From Rhodobacterales bacterium (lineage in GTDB: Bacteria > Pseudomonadota > Alphaproteobacteria > Rhizobiales > Stappiaceae): DNA of 64,000 nt. The position numbers and the translations under genes are program-made. Of this stretch, positions 37,003-46,705 are shown piece by piece. The first letter of the stretch is position 1, and each line of letters opens with the position of its first letter. The stretch is taken from NCBI GenBank assembly GCA_008107755.1, contig VIRH01000095.1, forward strand, positions 124,001 through 188,000, given 5' to 3'. The notes under the pieces are model-generated. The model saw nothing but the letters and a program-made list of their open reading frames with translations, had not been told where the DNA came from and did no database searches.

Positions 37003-39324
37003 GTGCTGAAATCAATTCGTGTCCAGATTGCGCTGCTGGCGGTGGTTCCGCTGGTGGCCTACGTGTTCGTCAGTTTTCTGGCGTTGAGTGACTCCTATCA
37101 CCAGGAACGGCATGCCGCCGAGCTCTATCCCTTGACCACGGTAGCGGAGAAAGCCGAGGCCGTTCTGCATGAACTTCAGAAGGAACGCGGGCGCACCGCG
37201 GTGATGCTTGCCTCGGACTACGCCGAAAAGCCGCGCACTCTGTTGGAGGCGCAGCGGGCGGAGACGAACGCCGCGGTGTCGAACCTTCGCGACGTCGTTG
37301 CCGGTTTCAACGTCGATGACGCGGCCCTGGTGGGGACGGTGCGCGAGGTGAGCGCCGGACTGGATCAGATTTCCAACCACCGGAGCGGGATTGACGCCCG
37401 GCAAGTGAGCGGCGCGGAGAACCTGGCTTTCTATTCCGGACAGGTTCGCGAGCTGATCGGTCTTGTGGCATCGGCCGCGCAGGCTAACTCGGACAAGCAG
37501 TTCGTCGAGCAGATGAGCCCGTTTCTGACGTTGACGGAGGCACTGGAAGCTGGCGGTCTGGAACGTGCGATCGGCGGTCAGCTGTTTGCGATCGCCAACA
37601 CCGGCAGCGACCTGCCGACTGACCGCTTCCTGGCCTATTTCGATCGGCTGTCCGTCGAGACCGCCTTTCTGAACAACTTTGCCCAGGCCGCGACACCGCA
37701 GCAACGGGCGGCGTTCGAAACAATCGTCGCAGGGCCCGCCGTGGAGCAGGTCATGGAATGGCGCAAGGTCCTGAGGGCTCTTCCGCAAACCCGGGACGGT
37801 CAGGGCATCGAGGGATCGGTCTGGTTTGGCAAGGCGACCGAGCGACTGAATCTCATACGTCAAGCGTCCCTGGGCATGCTCATGGCTGCCGAGGAGCGCG
37901 CCAGGTCGGTTGCTGCGGAAGCATCGACGCAGTTCCGGATCAAGCTCTTCGAAACGGTGGGTGTCGTTCTCGTCACGCTTGCGCTCTGTATCTGGCAGGT
38001 GCGCAGCATCAACGGACTCTTGACGAGACTGACCGAGAACCTTGTTCGCATTTCCAAGGGTGACGTTGATTTCAAGATGCCGTTTGCGGAACGCGTCGAC
38101 ACTATTGGTGATCTGGCCCGTGCCGGAGGCGTTTTCCAGGAAAATGCCAGGGCCCGAGATACTCTTGAAAAGGAGGCGGTGGCGGAACAGGCGGCTGAGC
38201 GCTTGCGTCAGAACCATGTCGAAGCGCTCATCAACCAGTTCCACGCTCTTCTCGAAAGCGTCAGCAGCGATGTGCTAGAGCGTACCGACGCCATGACCGA
38301 TACGGCCGCCTGCGTCCGCTCGATTTCGCAGGAGGCGTCGCAGGCCGCAACGCAAGCCAAGTCGGCATCATTGTCTTCCTCAAACAACGTGCAGACGGTT
38401 GCCGCCGCAGCGGAGGAAATGACGGCCGCAATCCAGGAGATTCTTGCACAGGCGGAGCGGGCCAATGGCGTCATCACCGATGCGACAGGTGTTGCTCGAA
38501 AAACCGATAGCAGTGTCTCGAGCCTCGCCGAGGCGGTCGAGCGTATCGGGACGGTGGTCGAAATGATCCGGGCAATTGCCGATCAGACCAACCTTCTCGC
38601 CCTCAACGCAACCATAGAAGCTGCGCGTGCCGGGGACGCGGGCAAGGGGTTTGCGGTCGTCGCCGCGGAGGTGAAGGAACTTTCCACCCAGACCGCAAAG
38701 GCGACCGAGGAAATTTCCCGCCAGATCGAATCGGTTCAGGATCTGACCACCGAGGCAGTGGATTCCATCCGGCATATTTCGGACTCCATCGGCATGATCA
38801 ACGACGTTACCGGTGCGATCACGGGAGCTGTCGGCGAGCAGAGCGTCGCGACCAGCGAGATCTCCGAGAGTATCGCCGTCGCGTCCAGCGAAACCACCAG
38901 CGCTGTCAACAGTGCCGAACATGTCGACAAGAGCATTCAGGCGACGGCTGAGCAGGCGGAAACCGTCGACAGGATCGCCGGCGAGGTCAAGAATGTTGCG
39001 CGGCGCCTTTCCGAGAGTATCGAGAGCTTCATGAAGGAGATGGCGAACGATGTCGAGGAGCGCCGCAAGGCAACGCGCAAGCAGGAGAAGGGGCGCCGGG
39101 TCACGCTGAAAACGGCCGACGGTCGCGAGATCGAGACACGGCTGAAAAACAGTTCCGATGGCGGTATCGGCGTCGGCGGGTTTGAAGGCGCTCAAGAAGG
39201 CATGGTCGTGACCATGGAGGACGCCTCCGGCAACAGCGTCCCGTTGACGGTGATATGGGTGCGTCCGGATGGTGTCGGTCTGCAGTATCGCGCAAAGGAA
39301 GCAAGGGACGCCGTGGCCGCCTGA
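37003..39324 (+). CDS. NIT-HAMP chemoreceptor with C-terminal PilZ domain
   Basis: A 773-residue membrane receptor. TM1 lies at about 8-28. A periplasmic NIT domain (nitrate/nitrite-sensing type) covers about 45-290, with [16 protein letters not shown]2 is at about 317-336, then HAMP, then an MCP signalling domain with the tip [21 protein letters not shown]. The end (about 684-773) is a PilZ domain with both c-di-GMP motifs, RKATR (RxxxR) and NSSDGG (NxSxxG). The receptor should therefore couple a periplasmic signal and cytosolic c-di-GMP to chemotaxis. A chemoreceptor with a C-terminal PilZ domain is known from Azospirillum Tlp1; this NIT combination is less usual. It starts with GTG behind a GAGGGGG site. 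Confidence 0.88.
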   Translation: MLKSIRVQIALLAVVPLVAYVFVSFLALSDSYHQERHAAELYPLTTVAEKAEAVLHELQKERGRTAVMLASDYAEKPRTLLEAQRAETNAAVSNLRDVVAGFNVDDAALVGTVREVSAGLDQISNHRSGIDARQVSGAENLAFYSGQVRELIGLVASAAQANSDKQFVEQMSPFLTLTEALEAGGLERAIGGQLFAIANTGSDLPTDRFLAYFDRLSVETAFLNNFAQAATPQQRAAFETIVAGPAVEQVMEWRKVLRALPQTRDGQGIEGSVWFGKATERLNLIRQASLGMLMAAEERARSVAAEASTQFRIKLFETVGVVLVTLALCIWQVRSINGLLTRLTENLVRISKGDVDFKMPFAERVDTIGDLARAGGVFQENARARDTLEKEAVAEQAAERLRQNHVEALINQFHALLESVSSDVLERTDAMTDTAACVRSISQEASQAATQAKSASLSSSNNVQTVAAAAEEMTAAIQEILAQAERANGVITDATGVARKTDSSVSSLAEAVERIGTVVEMIRAIADQTNLLALNATIEAARAGDAGKGFAVVAAEVKELSTQTAKATEEISRQIESVQDLTTEAVDSIRHISDSIGMINDVTGAITGAVGEQSVATSEISESIAVASSETTSAVNSAEHVDKSIQATAEQAETVDRIAGEVKNVARRLSESIESFMKEMANDVEERRKATRKQEKGRRVTLKTADGREIETRLKNSSDGGIGVGGFEGAQEGMVVTMEDASGNSVPLTVIWVRPDGVGLQYRAKEARDAVAA

Positions 39325-39380
39325 TCCGCCGCAATGTGAGCGCCTGGCCGCGCCTTCTTTCGCGAAAGTGCGGCCGCTGA

Positions 39381-39420
39381 ACCGGGAAAGACTTGTCTTC
39401 AAGGCTCTTTCCCGGTTTTT
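39381..39420 (+). terminator. Terminator between the PilZ chemoreceptor and the ligase
   Basis: ACCGGGAAAG and CTTTCCCGGT are exact 10-bp arms with a 16-nt loop, followed by TTTT. It lies 57 nt past the receptor stop and just before the ligase ATG. It argues against a ligase start upstream of 39420. Confidence 0.8.
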
Positions 39421-39428
39421 CTGTTGGC

Positions 39429-41090
39429 ATGCGTGCCTTCTCCGAACTCCTCGATCGCCTGTCCCTCGAGCCTCGCCGCCTGGCCAAGGAAGCGTTGCTG
39501 GTCCGTTACTTCAGCCGGACGCCGGATCCCGACAGGGGATATGCGCTTGCCGCGCTTACCGGGAGCCTGGACTTCAAGCACGCCAAACCGGCCCTGCTGC
39601 GGGCCCTGATCTCGGAGCGCACCGACCCGGTGCTGTTTGCGCTGTCGTATGATTTCGTCGGCGACCTTTCGGAAACCATCGGGCTGATGTGGCCGCGTCC
39701 GGCCAAGGCACCATCTGCTTTGGCGCCTGACGAGCCGTCCCTGTCAGAAGTGGTCGCGCTGCTTGAAGAGGCCGGAAAAACCGATGTGCCGCGGCTGCTG
39801 ACTGGCTGGCTGGACGGATTGGATGAGACGGGCCGGTGGGCACTGTTGAAGCTTGTCACGGGCGGGCTGCGTGTCGGCGTTTCCGCACGCCTTGCCAAGA
39901 GCGCGGTTGCCCGGCTCGGCGAACTCGACGTTGCCGAGGTCGAGGAAGTCTGGCATGCGCTGGAGCCTCCCTACGAGGCTCTCTTTGCCTGGGCCGAGGG
40001 CAAGGCCGGCCCGCCGGAAACTGACGATCCCGCACCGTTCCGGCCGGTCATGCTGGCCCATCCGCTGGATGAGCAGAAGGACATTGCCGCGCTGGAAGCG
40101 TCCGATTTCGAGGTCGAATGGAAATGGGACGGCATCAGGATCCAGGCGGCAGCCGGCACGGCAGCGGACGGCAGCATCGTGCGCCGCCTTTACAGCCGCA
40201 CCGGAGAGGATATTTCGAGAGCCTTTCCCGATATCATGGAAGCGCTCGACTTCGATGCCTGCATCGATGGTGAACTTCTGGTCGTCAGAGAGGGCAAGGT
40301 CCGCCCTTTCTCCGACCTGCAGAAGCGGCTCAACCGGAAAACCGCGGGCCCCAAGCTGCTGCGTGAATTTCCTGCCGGCATCAGAGCCTACGATCTTCTG
40401 TTTCTGCACGGCGAGGATCTGCGGGGCCTCGATTTCATGACACGCAGACAAAAGCTCGAGGACTTCATAGGTGGGCTGAATGACAGCCGGATCGACCTCT
40501 CACCGCTTGTTTCGGCAAGCACATGGCAGGAAATAGAAGACGCGCGTTCGGTGCCGACTGAGCACCTTGAGGCGGACGATGCCGAGGCTGTCGAGGGCCT
40601 GATGCTGAAGCGGCAGGACTCGGTCTATGTCAGTGGACGGCCGAAAGGGCTGTGGTTCAAGTGGAAGCAGGAACCGCAACTGATCGACGCGGTCTTGATG
40701 TATGCTCAGCGCGGCCACGGCAAACGCTCGTCCTTTTATTCTGACTACACTTTCGGTGTCTGGACCGATGGAAAGGAGGGGCCGGAGCTGGTACCGGTGG
40801 GCAAGGCCTATTTCGGTTTCAGTGACGAGGAACTTCGCGCGATCGACAGGTTCGTGCGCGGCAACACCGTCAATCGCTTTGGTCCTGTCAGGGAGGTCGA
40901 GCACACCGAGGACAAGGGACTGGTGCTCGAGGTTGCCTTCGAAGGTCTCAACAGGTCCAGCCGTCACAAATCGGGTGTGGCCATGCGCTTTCCCCGCGTC
41001 TCCCGTCTCAGGTGGGACAAGCCGCCCATCGAGGCGGACCGGCTGGAAAGTCTGGAGGTCCTGTTGCCGTCGGAAGGTCCGGGTGATTAG
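39429..41090 (+). CDS. ATP-dependent DNA ligase of the ligase-associated repair set
   Basis: A 553-residue ligase (LigC/'cisplatin damage response' type). Residues 1-180 are the N-terminal DNA-binding region. The nucleotidyltransferase motif I is EWKWDGIRIQ with Lys232 as the adenylated residue, followed by RLYSRTGEDISRAFPDI, DGELLV and EGLMLKRQDS, WFKWKQEP (motif V). An OB-fold domain ends the chain. The ATG at 39429 begins MRAFSELLDRL as in relatives. It belongs functionally with pdeM, the Lhr helicase and the MBL exonuclease at 16-22 kb, but here sits 17 kb from them. No clear ribosome site is seen, so translation may be weak. Confidence 0.9.
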   Translation: MRAFSELLDRLSLEPRRLAKEALLVRYFSRTPDPDRGYALAALTGSLDFKHAKPALLRALISERTDPVLFALSYDFVGDLSETIGLMWPRPAKAPSALAPDEPSLSEVVALLEEAGKTDVPRLLTGWLDGLDETGRWALLKLVTGGLRVGVSARLAKSAVARLGELDVAEVEEVWHALEPPYEALFAWAEGKAGPPETDDPAPFRPVMLAHPLDEQKDIAALEASDFEVEWKWDGIRIQAAAGTAADGSIVRRLYSRTGEDISRAFPDIMEALDFDACIDGELLVVREGKVRPFSDLQKRLNRKTAGPKLLREFPAGIRAYDLLFLHGEDLRGLDFMTRRQKLEDFIGGLNDSRIDLSPLVSASTWQEIEDARSVPTEHLEADDAEAVEGLMLKRQDSVYVSGRPKGLWFKWKQEPQLIDAVLMYAQRGHGKRSSFYSDYTFGVWTDGKEGPELVPVGKAYFGFSDEELRAIDRFVRGNTVNRFGPVREVEHTEDKGLVLEVAFEGLNRSSRHKSGVAMRFPRVSRLRWDKPPIEADRLESLEVLLPSEGPGD

Positions 41091-41206
41091 GGTGGCCCTC
41101 AAAGCGCTGCAAAACCCTTTATTCGCCGTGCTTTGGCCATGGAATCGTGGCAACCAGACTGAACATGGGCGTCCGGCAGCGGGCGGCCGGCAACCGGAGA
41201 GGCAAA

Positions 41207-41770
41207 ATGAGAGACCTCAAGATCTGTTCCGCAACCCTGGTCAGCGCCATGACTGTCGGGGTACTGCTGTCCGCGCCGGCTTTTGCCGCGGAAGACGTCA
41301 AGCCCGCCGATGCCGAAGCGGTCACCGAGGGGAGCCTTGACCGGTATTCACTTGTGTCCGTCGATGGCGAAATCCTTCGGATCGACCGCCAGAATGGAAC
41401 CGTTTCGGTGTGTAGCGAGCAGAACGGCGCCTGGCGCTGCAATCCGGTTCCTCTTGCCGAAGAGGCCTATCTGGCGGAGATCAACGAGCTCGCCGGCGAG
41501 GTCGACCGGCTGACCGCACGGGTCAAGGACCTGGAGACGGGCGATGCGGACGGAAGCGGCAACGCCCTGCCGCCCGGTTCGGCCCTGGACCGCCCGGGCA
41601 CTGGAACGGGCGAGCCGGTTCCGGACAGGAGTTCGCGTCTCGACAGGGACGATGAAGAAGAGCTGGAGAAGGTCCTGACCTTCACCGAAAGCGCCATGCG
41701 GCGGTTCTTCGGAATGGTCCGCGATCTGAAGCGTGATTTCGAGGATGACGAAAACCCGGCAAACCGCTGA
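41207..41770 (+). CDS. Secreted/periplasmic coiled-coil protein, unknown
   Basis: A 187-residue protein starting at an ATG with GGAGAGG 4 nt upstream. Residues 1-27 are a signal peptide ending PAFA. A short globular part (RYSLVSVDGEILRIDRQNGTVSVCSEQNGAWRCNPVP) has two Cys, followed by a helical segment (about 92-120), a Gly/Pro linker and a charged helix (LEKVLTFTESAMRRFFGMVRDLKRDFEDDE). The domain shape is seen in alphaproteobacterial envelope proteins of unknown function. No partner is evident nearby. Confidence 0.7.
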   Translation: MRDLKICSATLVSAMTVGVLLSAPAFAAEDVKPADAEAVTEGSLDRYSLVSVDGEILRIDRQNGTVSVCSEQNGAWRCNPVPLAEEAYLAEINELAGEVDRLTARVKDLETGDADGSGNALPPGSALDRPGTGTGEPVPDRSSRLDRDDEEELEKVLTFTESAMRRFFGMVRDLKRDFEDDENPANR

Positions 41771-41796
41771 GGCGCTGCCGGGGTCGCGTCTCGTGA

Positions 41797-42666
41797 TCAG
41801 GCGATAAGGGTCTTGCTGATGGCGCTGAGGGCGTCCTGAGGCAGGGCAACTGCCGAGCGGGCGCTGAGATCCATCGCCAGTGCGACGACGTCAAGCGTCG
41901 CGGCCAGCCGGTTGGTCCGACTTTCGAAGATATGGTGCCGAAGAGAGAACGTCTTTTCAGCAGCGCCGGTGAAGCCGGTCGCCACGATGATTGAATCGCC
42001 GATTTTCAGAGGCGTGATCCAGGACAGTTTCATTTCGACTGCCACCCGCCCGAGGCCATGCTCGCTCATGTAGGCGTGCGTCATCGGCGTGCGTTGCCAG
42101 ACGTGGGTGGCACCATCGGTGCAGCAGCCAAGCGCGAACTGGTCATCCGCCTTGCCATCCGTCCCGGTGTGTCTCGGCAGGACTGTTCCGCGAAAGCAGA
42201 CTTCTGCCCCTTTCGAGAGGAGGGCTGGCAGGGTGACCCGCTGACCGGCCGGGGACGTCTGGATGCTTTTCGGCGCGGCTTCCGGGATCATCGGGGACTG
42301 GAATTCCTTGAAACGCTGGCGCAACGTCTTGATGGAGCCGGCACTCGGCTCGTATCCGTCAAGCGCAGTTGCCGCGAGCGTGCCCGTGCTCTCGTTGCGG
42401 AGCTCATGCAGCACCGTCAGCATGTGCGGTCCGTCAAAGGCCACGCTGGACCGTACCGTGACGAGGTCGCCGGTGCGCAATTCCTTGTGGTACCTGACGT
42501 GACGCTGCCGCCGACCCCCCACCAGAGTTTCGCTAAGTCCCGTCATCAACCGGAACTGGCGGTCGGCTTCCTCGAATCTGCTGAAGTAGAATTGAACGTT
42601 GAGGTGGTCGTTTTCGTCGCATTCCCAGCGGTTCACGAAAGAAAACAGGGTGGCCTGTAAAGTCAT
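41797..42666 (-). CDS. Acyl-CoA thioesterase with two hotdog domains
   Basis: A 289-residue protein with two 4HBT-like halves. The first has NRWECDENDHLNVQFYFSRFEEADRQF (a typical hotdog helix with Asp/His near the active site) and the second has HAYMSEHGLGRVAVEMKLSWITPLKIGDSIIVATGF. It probably hydrolyses acyl-CoA thioesters; the chain length is not visible. It stands alone and is convergent with the secreted coiled-coil gene. Confidence 0.82.
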   Translation of the reverse strand: MTLQATLFSFVNRWECDENDHLNVQFYFSRFEEADRQFRLMTGLSETLVGGRRQRHVRYHKELRTGDLVTVRSSVAFDGPHMLTVLHELRNESTGTLAATALDGYEPSAGSIKTLRQRFKEFQSPMIPEAAPKSIQTSPAGQRVTLPALLSKGAEVCFRGTVLPRHTGTDGKADDQFALGCCTDGATHVWQRTPMTHAYMSEHGLGRVAVEMKLSWITPLKIGDSIIVATGFTGAAEKTFSLRHHIFESRTNRLAATLDVVALAMDLSARSAVALPQDALSAISKTLIA

Positions 42667-43227
42667 GTCGAAAGGTCGTGTGCTCAGTGTTTATTTGTCA
42701 TTAGTGAGGCGTCGCCTGTTGTTGCTCCATTTGGGTAATTTATCAATATGAAATAATCGCTGTGGAAAAGCTCTGGTATTTCCTTGATAAAAGTGCGTAT
42801 AAACTTTCAAGTTTTTGGGAAATTGAAATTGCAAAGTTTTCTATATTTTCAAATTTTCTTACTGGTTGTTATTTATACTTATGGTGGTAGGAGCGCCGCC
42901 TTGCGCGCTGCTACGAGATTGGGTTGTGCAGCGATTAAATCTTAAAAATTACGCAGGGGGATTTTTTTGTATTTTTGCAGTCGAAGTTGCGATCCCGAAG
43001 GTGTGCGGACGCTTCGGATCAGGTTTTGGAGCGTTTTTCGCCCGCCAGTGCCGCTGGGAAACTCATAGTTTGACTTGAACGACCGCCATGTTGCAAACAT
43101 ACTGGAAAAAACCGCCATGGAACGGCGGGCAACCGCAGGTTTTCTCGTCTCGAAGGGCCATGGAGGATGGACCTTCCGAGGGATGAGGAAGAGGGCGGAA
43201 AGACAGCGTTGAGGGAGGTATAGCAAC
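42667..43227. other. AT-rich intergenic stretch, 561 bp
   Basis: No supported gene. Bases 42690-42970 are clearly AT-rich compared with the rest of the window and hold several A/T runs. The only ORF of note (42866-43078, 70 codons, plus) has no ribosome site and atypical composition. The region probably carries promoters for the minus-strand thioesterase and the plus-strand response regulator. I see no hairpin terminator. Confidence 0.55.
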
Positions 43228-43911
43228 GTGTCAGGGACTTCATACCGATTTATTATCGCGGACGACCATCCCCTGTTTCGCGGCGCGTTGCGTCAGACGC
43301 TGGAAACGCAATTTTCCAATGCCCAGATTGAAGAGGCCGGCGCTCTGGAGGATGTCACCTCCAGCCTGGAACGAGACGGCGATGTCGACCTGATCCTGCT
43401 CGATCTGACAATGCCCGGCATGCGCGGTTTCTCCGGCCTGATGTATCTGCGGGCGCAGTTTTCAGGTGTTCCGGTGGTTGTCGTTTCTGCCAATGAGGAT
43501 CCGCAGGTCATCCGACGGGCAGTGGAATTCGGTGCCTCGGGTTTCATTCCGAAGTCCCACGGCATTGATGTGATCCGCCTGGCGATTGCGGAAATCATGT
43601 CCGGCAACATGTGGACACCGCCGGATGTGGATCTGTCGGCGGACGACGGGATCGGTGACCTGGTTCACCGGCTAGCGACGCTCACCCCGCAGCAGGTACG
43701 CGTTCTGATGATGCTGTCGGAAGGCCTCCTCAACAAGCAGATCGCCTACGAGCTGTCCGTCTCCGAAGCGACCGTCAAGGCGCACGTGTCCGCGATCCTG
43801 CAAAAGCTCGGCGTAGAAAGCCGGACCCAGGCCGTGATCGCAGCTTCCAAGATCGAAGCCGGACACTGGCAGCTTGGCTCCGAGACGGCGGAAGCAGCAC
43901 CGGTTCAATAA
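43228..43911 (+). CDS. NarL/LuxR-type response regulator
   Basis: A 227-residue regulator. The receiver (about 5-125) has ADDHPLFRGAL, phospho-Asp in LLDLTMPG and the Lys in FIPKSHG. The LuxR-type helix-turn-helix lies at about 150-210 (LTPQQVRVLMMLSEGLLNKQIAYELSVSEATVKAHVSAILQKL). It starts with GTG behind GGGAGG. The SSF-fused hybrid kinase at 46.7-50.2 kb is a likely partner because such kinases often work with NarL-type regulators, but this is inference. Confidence 0.88.
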   Translation: MSGTSYRFIIADDHPLFRGALRQTLETQFSNAQIEEAGALEDVTSSLERDGDVDLILLDLTMPGMRGFSGLMYLRAQFSGVPVVVVSANEDPQVIRRAVEFGASGFIPKSHGIDVIRLAIAEIMSGNMWTPPDVDLSADDGIGDLVHRLATLTPQQVRVLMMLSEGLLNKQIAYELSVSEATVKAHVSAILQKLGVESRTQAVIAASKIEAGHWQLGSETAEAAPVQ

Positions 43912-44158
43912 ACCCTGATCAGCGGAAGCGGTGAGGGGGACATCGCCTCTCTCTCTTCAAGCTTCATCAAGGCGATATCCGGTGAACGACGTCAGACTTC
44001 ATTAACCAAGACTTGAGGAAAGGCAAGATTTCCCTGGCCGAAAGCTGGCTCCACGGCCAATTGCTCATTTTTTTACGGGAATTTCAGGGACTGCAACTAT
44101 ACGTGCTGAAATATTGATGCCGATCCGTGCAATTTACTGAAAGTCTTTCGGAGAAGAA

Positions 44159-46669
44159 ATGCGCCTGAGCGCTAATTGGAAACTGGTTCTTCAGACCATC
44201 TGCCTTGCGTTTCTGGCTCCAGGCCGTCGCCTCAAATCCTCCTTCGGGCCCTCGATCGGAGCCGCGGCGGGCGGTGGGCGCGGCAGATCCGGCGCGCAAA
44301 GAGCTTTCCTCCTCGCATTCGGTCATCCGACAGTCGAGGAGTCCGTCGCCCGAAAGGTGCGCGCGGCACAGATTTCCTGCATAGCGCGTCTGATCCCGAT
44401 CACCATCCTGGCCAATCTGGTCAATGTCATCGTGATAACGCCTGTCTTCCTGCATCTCGTTCCCGTCTCCTATTTTGCAATCTGGCTGGCCGCTTTCGTC
44501 GGTTTCATGGTCTGGACAGGCATCAAGTGGCTGCGGGCAAGACGATATCCGATCGAGCAGGCTTCGCCACGGGCGCTGGAAAAGGTCGTGCGTCACGCGA
44601 CGATCCTCAGCCTGCTTTGGGCCTGTGTGCCGATCGTTGCGTTCGCTAAGGGGGAACCGGGCGGCATCTGGATCGCCTCCTGTCTGACGACTGGCATGAT
44701 TTGCGGTGGCGGCTTCGCCCTTTCCACCGTTCCGCAGGCGGCTTTCCGGTGGCTCGGCGTTCTTTATCTTGCTTCTGTCGTGTCGCTGCTCGTCGTCGGC
44801 CACGGCCAAGCCGACATCACCATGTTCTTTCTCCTGACGAGCTACGTCTTCGTGGTCGGCTGCAGCGCAACGGCCGCAGCCTGGCTCTTTGCCTCGCACT
44901 TCCTGGCGGAGGCGGAACTGGAAGAACGGGGCGAACTGATTGCGCTTCTACTCAACGAGGCGGAGGACAAGATCAGCGACTGGATATGGGAAACCGACAG
45001 CGCAGGCGCTTTCCGTAATGTCTCCGACCGGTTCCTTCACGCGAGCGGACGCTCGCGCTCCGAGCTTCAGTCCATGCGCATGATCGATCTGGCGCATTCG
45101 CTCGACCAGGCCGATGCCGACGCCGCCGTTCCGGAGCTGGAGCGCGTCATGAGCGGGCGTGAGGCTTTCCGCGATATTGTCATCGGCATTGAGGTGAACG
45201 GCGAACCGCGCTGGTGGTGCCTTGCCGCGCGTCCGGTCCATGACGATCGGGGGCACTTTGCCGGATATCGCGGCGTCGCCTCGGATGTCACCGACACCCG
45301 GCGCGCCACCTTCCTCATTACTCAGCTTGCCGAGCAGGACAGCCTGACCGGGATCGGCAATCGAAGCTGGTTCCTCAACCAGACTGAAGATCTTCTGGAA
45401 AACGGGGACCTTACCGAGACCAGCTATCTGACGCTGTTCCTGATCGACCTCGACAATTTCAAGGTCGTCAACGACACCAGCGGGCACCCCGCGGGGGATG
45501 AACTTCTCAAGCAGGTGGCGGCCAGGTTCCAGACTGTCGGCGACGACCGGACGATGCTGGCACGCTTCGGCGGCGACGAGTTCGCGGCGGTAGGATGTTT
45601 CGCCTCCAAGGAAGACGCGATGGCATACGCGGAAGAACTCGTGGCCATCGCCCGCAAACCCTTCCGCTTCGGTTGCCGTGATTATTCAATCGGCGCAACG
45701 GTCGGCTTCGCCCGTCTGGACGACGAGGCCCTGACGGTCGACGACCTGATGCGCAGGGCGGATATCGCGCTTTACAAGGCCAAGGAGAGCGGCCGCAGCC
45801 GCGCGCTTGCCTTCGAGGCGGAAATGGAGCGCGAGGTTTGCGAACGCCGCGAGCTGGAATCGGACCTCAGAGAGGCCTTCGAAAATGGCAGGCTCTCGGT
45901 CGAGTTTCAGCCCATCGTCGATGCTTCCAGCGCAAGGGTCGTCTCAAGCGAGGTCCTGGTCCGCTGGGTCCATCCGGCTCGCGGGGAAGTGCCACCGGAC
46001 GTCTTCATTCCGATTGCCGAACAGGCAGGGCTCATTCTGCCGCTCGGCAAGTGGGTGCTGACCCGGGCCTGTGCCGCCGCCGCGCATTGCCCGGACCTTG
46101 AAAGCATCGCCGTCAACCTGTCTCCCGTCCAGTTCATGGACCCGAACCTCGTCGGTCAGATCAGTGCTGTGCTGGAGGAAACCGGCCTGGCGCCGAAACG
46201 GCTCGTGCTCGAAATCACCGAGAGCATTTTTGTCCGCGATATCGGCTCCGCGTCGGGAAAACTCAAGAAACTCAGGGATCTCGGTATTGGTATTGCGCTG
46301 GACGATTTCGGCACCGGCTATTCGTCGCTGTCCTACCTGCGCAAATACAAGTTCGACAAGATCAAGATCGACAAGTGCTGTGTCGATGAAATCGGCGAGC
46401 GCAGCGACGGTCTGGCGATCATCTCGGCCGTCATCGCCTTGGCGCACAATCTCGGCATCGAGGTGACGGCGGAAGGGGTCGAACGCAAGTTCCAGGCGGA
46501 GGCCCTTCGGACCCTCGGCTGCGACACGCTGCAAGGCTATTACTTCGGAAAGCCCAACCCCAACCCTCTGGAGATGACCCGCTCGGTCAACCGGGCCGGG
46601 AAAAGGGTGAATGGTCGCGACGACCCGGACGAGAGCCAAAGCGATCCGGCCCTTTCGCCGGCATCCTGA
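44159..46669 (+). CDS. Membrane GGDEF/EAL c-di-GMP enzyme with PAS
   Basis: An 836-residue protein with four to six hydrophobic helices at about 75-220 (MASE-like sensor), a PAS domain at about 275-390, a GGDEF domain with an intact RFGGDEF motif near residue 469, and an EAL-type phosphodiesterase domain. In the EAL domain the signature reads EVL (residue about 597) instead of EAL, while IDDFGTGYSS-type and GVE-type metal motifs (LDDFGTGYSSL, AEGVE) are kept. It can make or hydrolyse c-di-GMP. Its product could be read by the PilZ chemoreceptor 5 kb away. Confidence 0.88.
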   Translation: MRLSANWKLVLQTICLAFLAPGRRLKSSFGPSIGAAAGGGRGRSGAQRAFLLAFGHPTVEESVARKVRAAQISCIARLIPITILANLVNVIVITPVFLHLVPVSYFAIWLAAFVGFMVWTGIKWLRARRYPIEQASPRALEKVVRHATILSLLWACVPIVAFAKGEPGGIWIASCLTTGMICGGGFALSTVPQAAFRWLGVLYLASVVSLLVVGHGQADITMFFLLTSYVFVVGCSATAAAWLFASHFLAEAELEERGELIALLLNEAEDKISDWIWETDSAGAFRNVSDRFLHASGRSRSELQSMRMIDLAHSLDQADADAAVPELERVMSGREAFRDIVIGIEVNGEPRWWCLAARPVHDDRGHFAGYRGVASDVTDTRRATFLITQLAEQDSLTGIGNRSWFLNQTEDLLENGDLTETSYLTLFLIDLDNFKVVNDTSGHPAGDELLKQVAARFQTVGDDRTMLARFGGDEFAAVGCFASKEDAMAYAEELVAIARKPFRFGCRDYSIGATVGFARLDDEALTVDDLMRRADIALYKAKESGRSRALAFEAEMEREVCERRELESDLREAFENGRLSVEFQPIVDASSARVVSSEVLVRWVHPARGEVPPDVFIPIAEQAGLILPLGKWVLTRACAAAAHCPDLESIAVNLSPVQFMDPNLVGQISAVLEETGLAPKRLVLEITESIFVRDIGSASGKLKKLRDLGIGIALDDFGTGYSSLSYLRKYKFDKIKIDKCCVDEIGERSDGLAIISAVIALAHNLGIEVTAEGVERKFQAEALRTLGCDTLQGYYFGKPNPNPLEMTRSVNRAGKRVNGRDDPDESQSDPALSPAS

Positions 46670-46705
46670 CGGGGCAGGGCGCAACGCGCCATTGCGTCGA
46701 CGCGT

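Noticed and set aside
42866-43078. 70-codon ORF in the AT-rich gap
   Set aside because: No ribosome site, atypical composition and no recognisable features.
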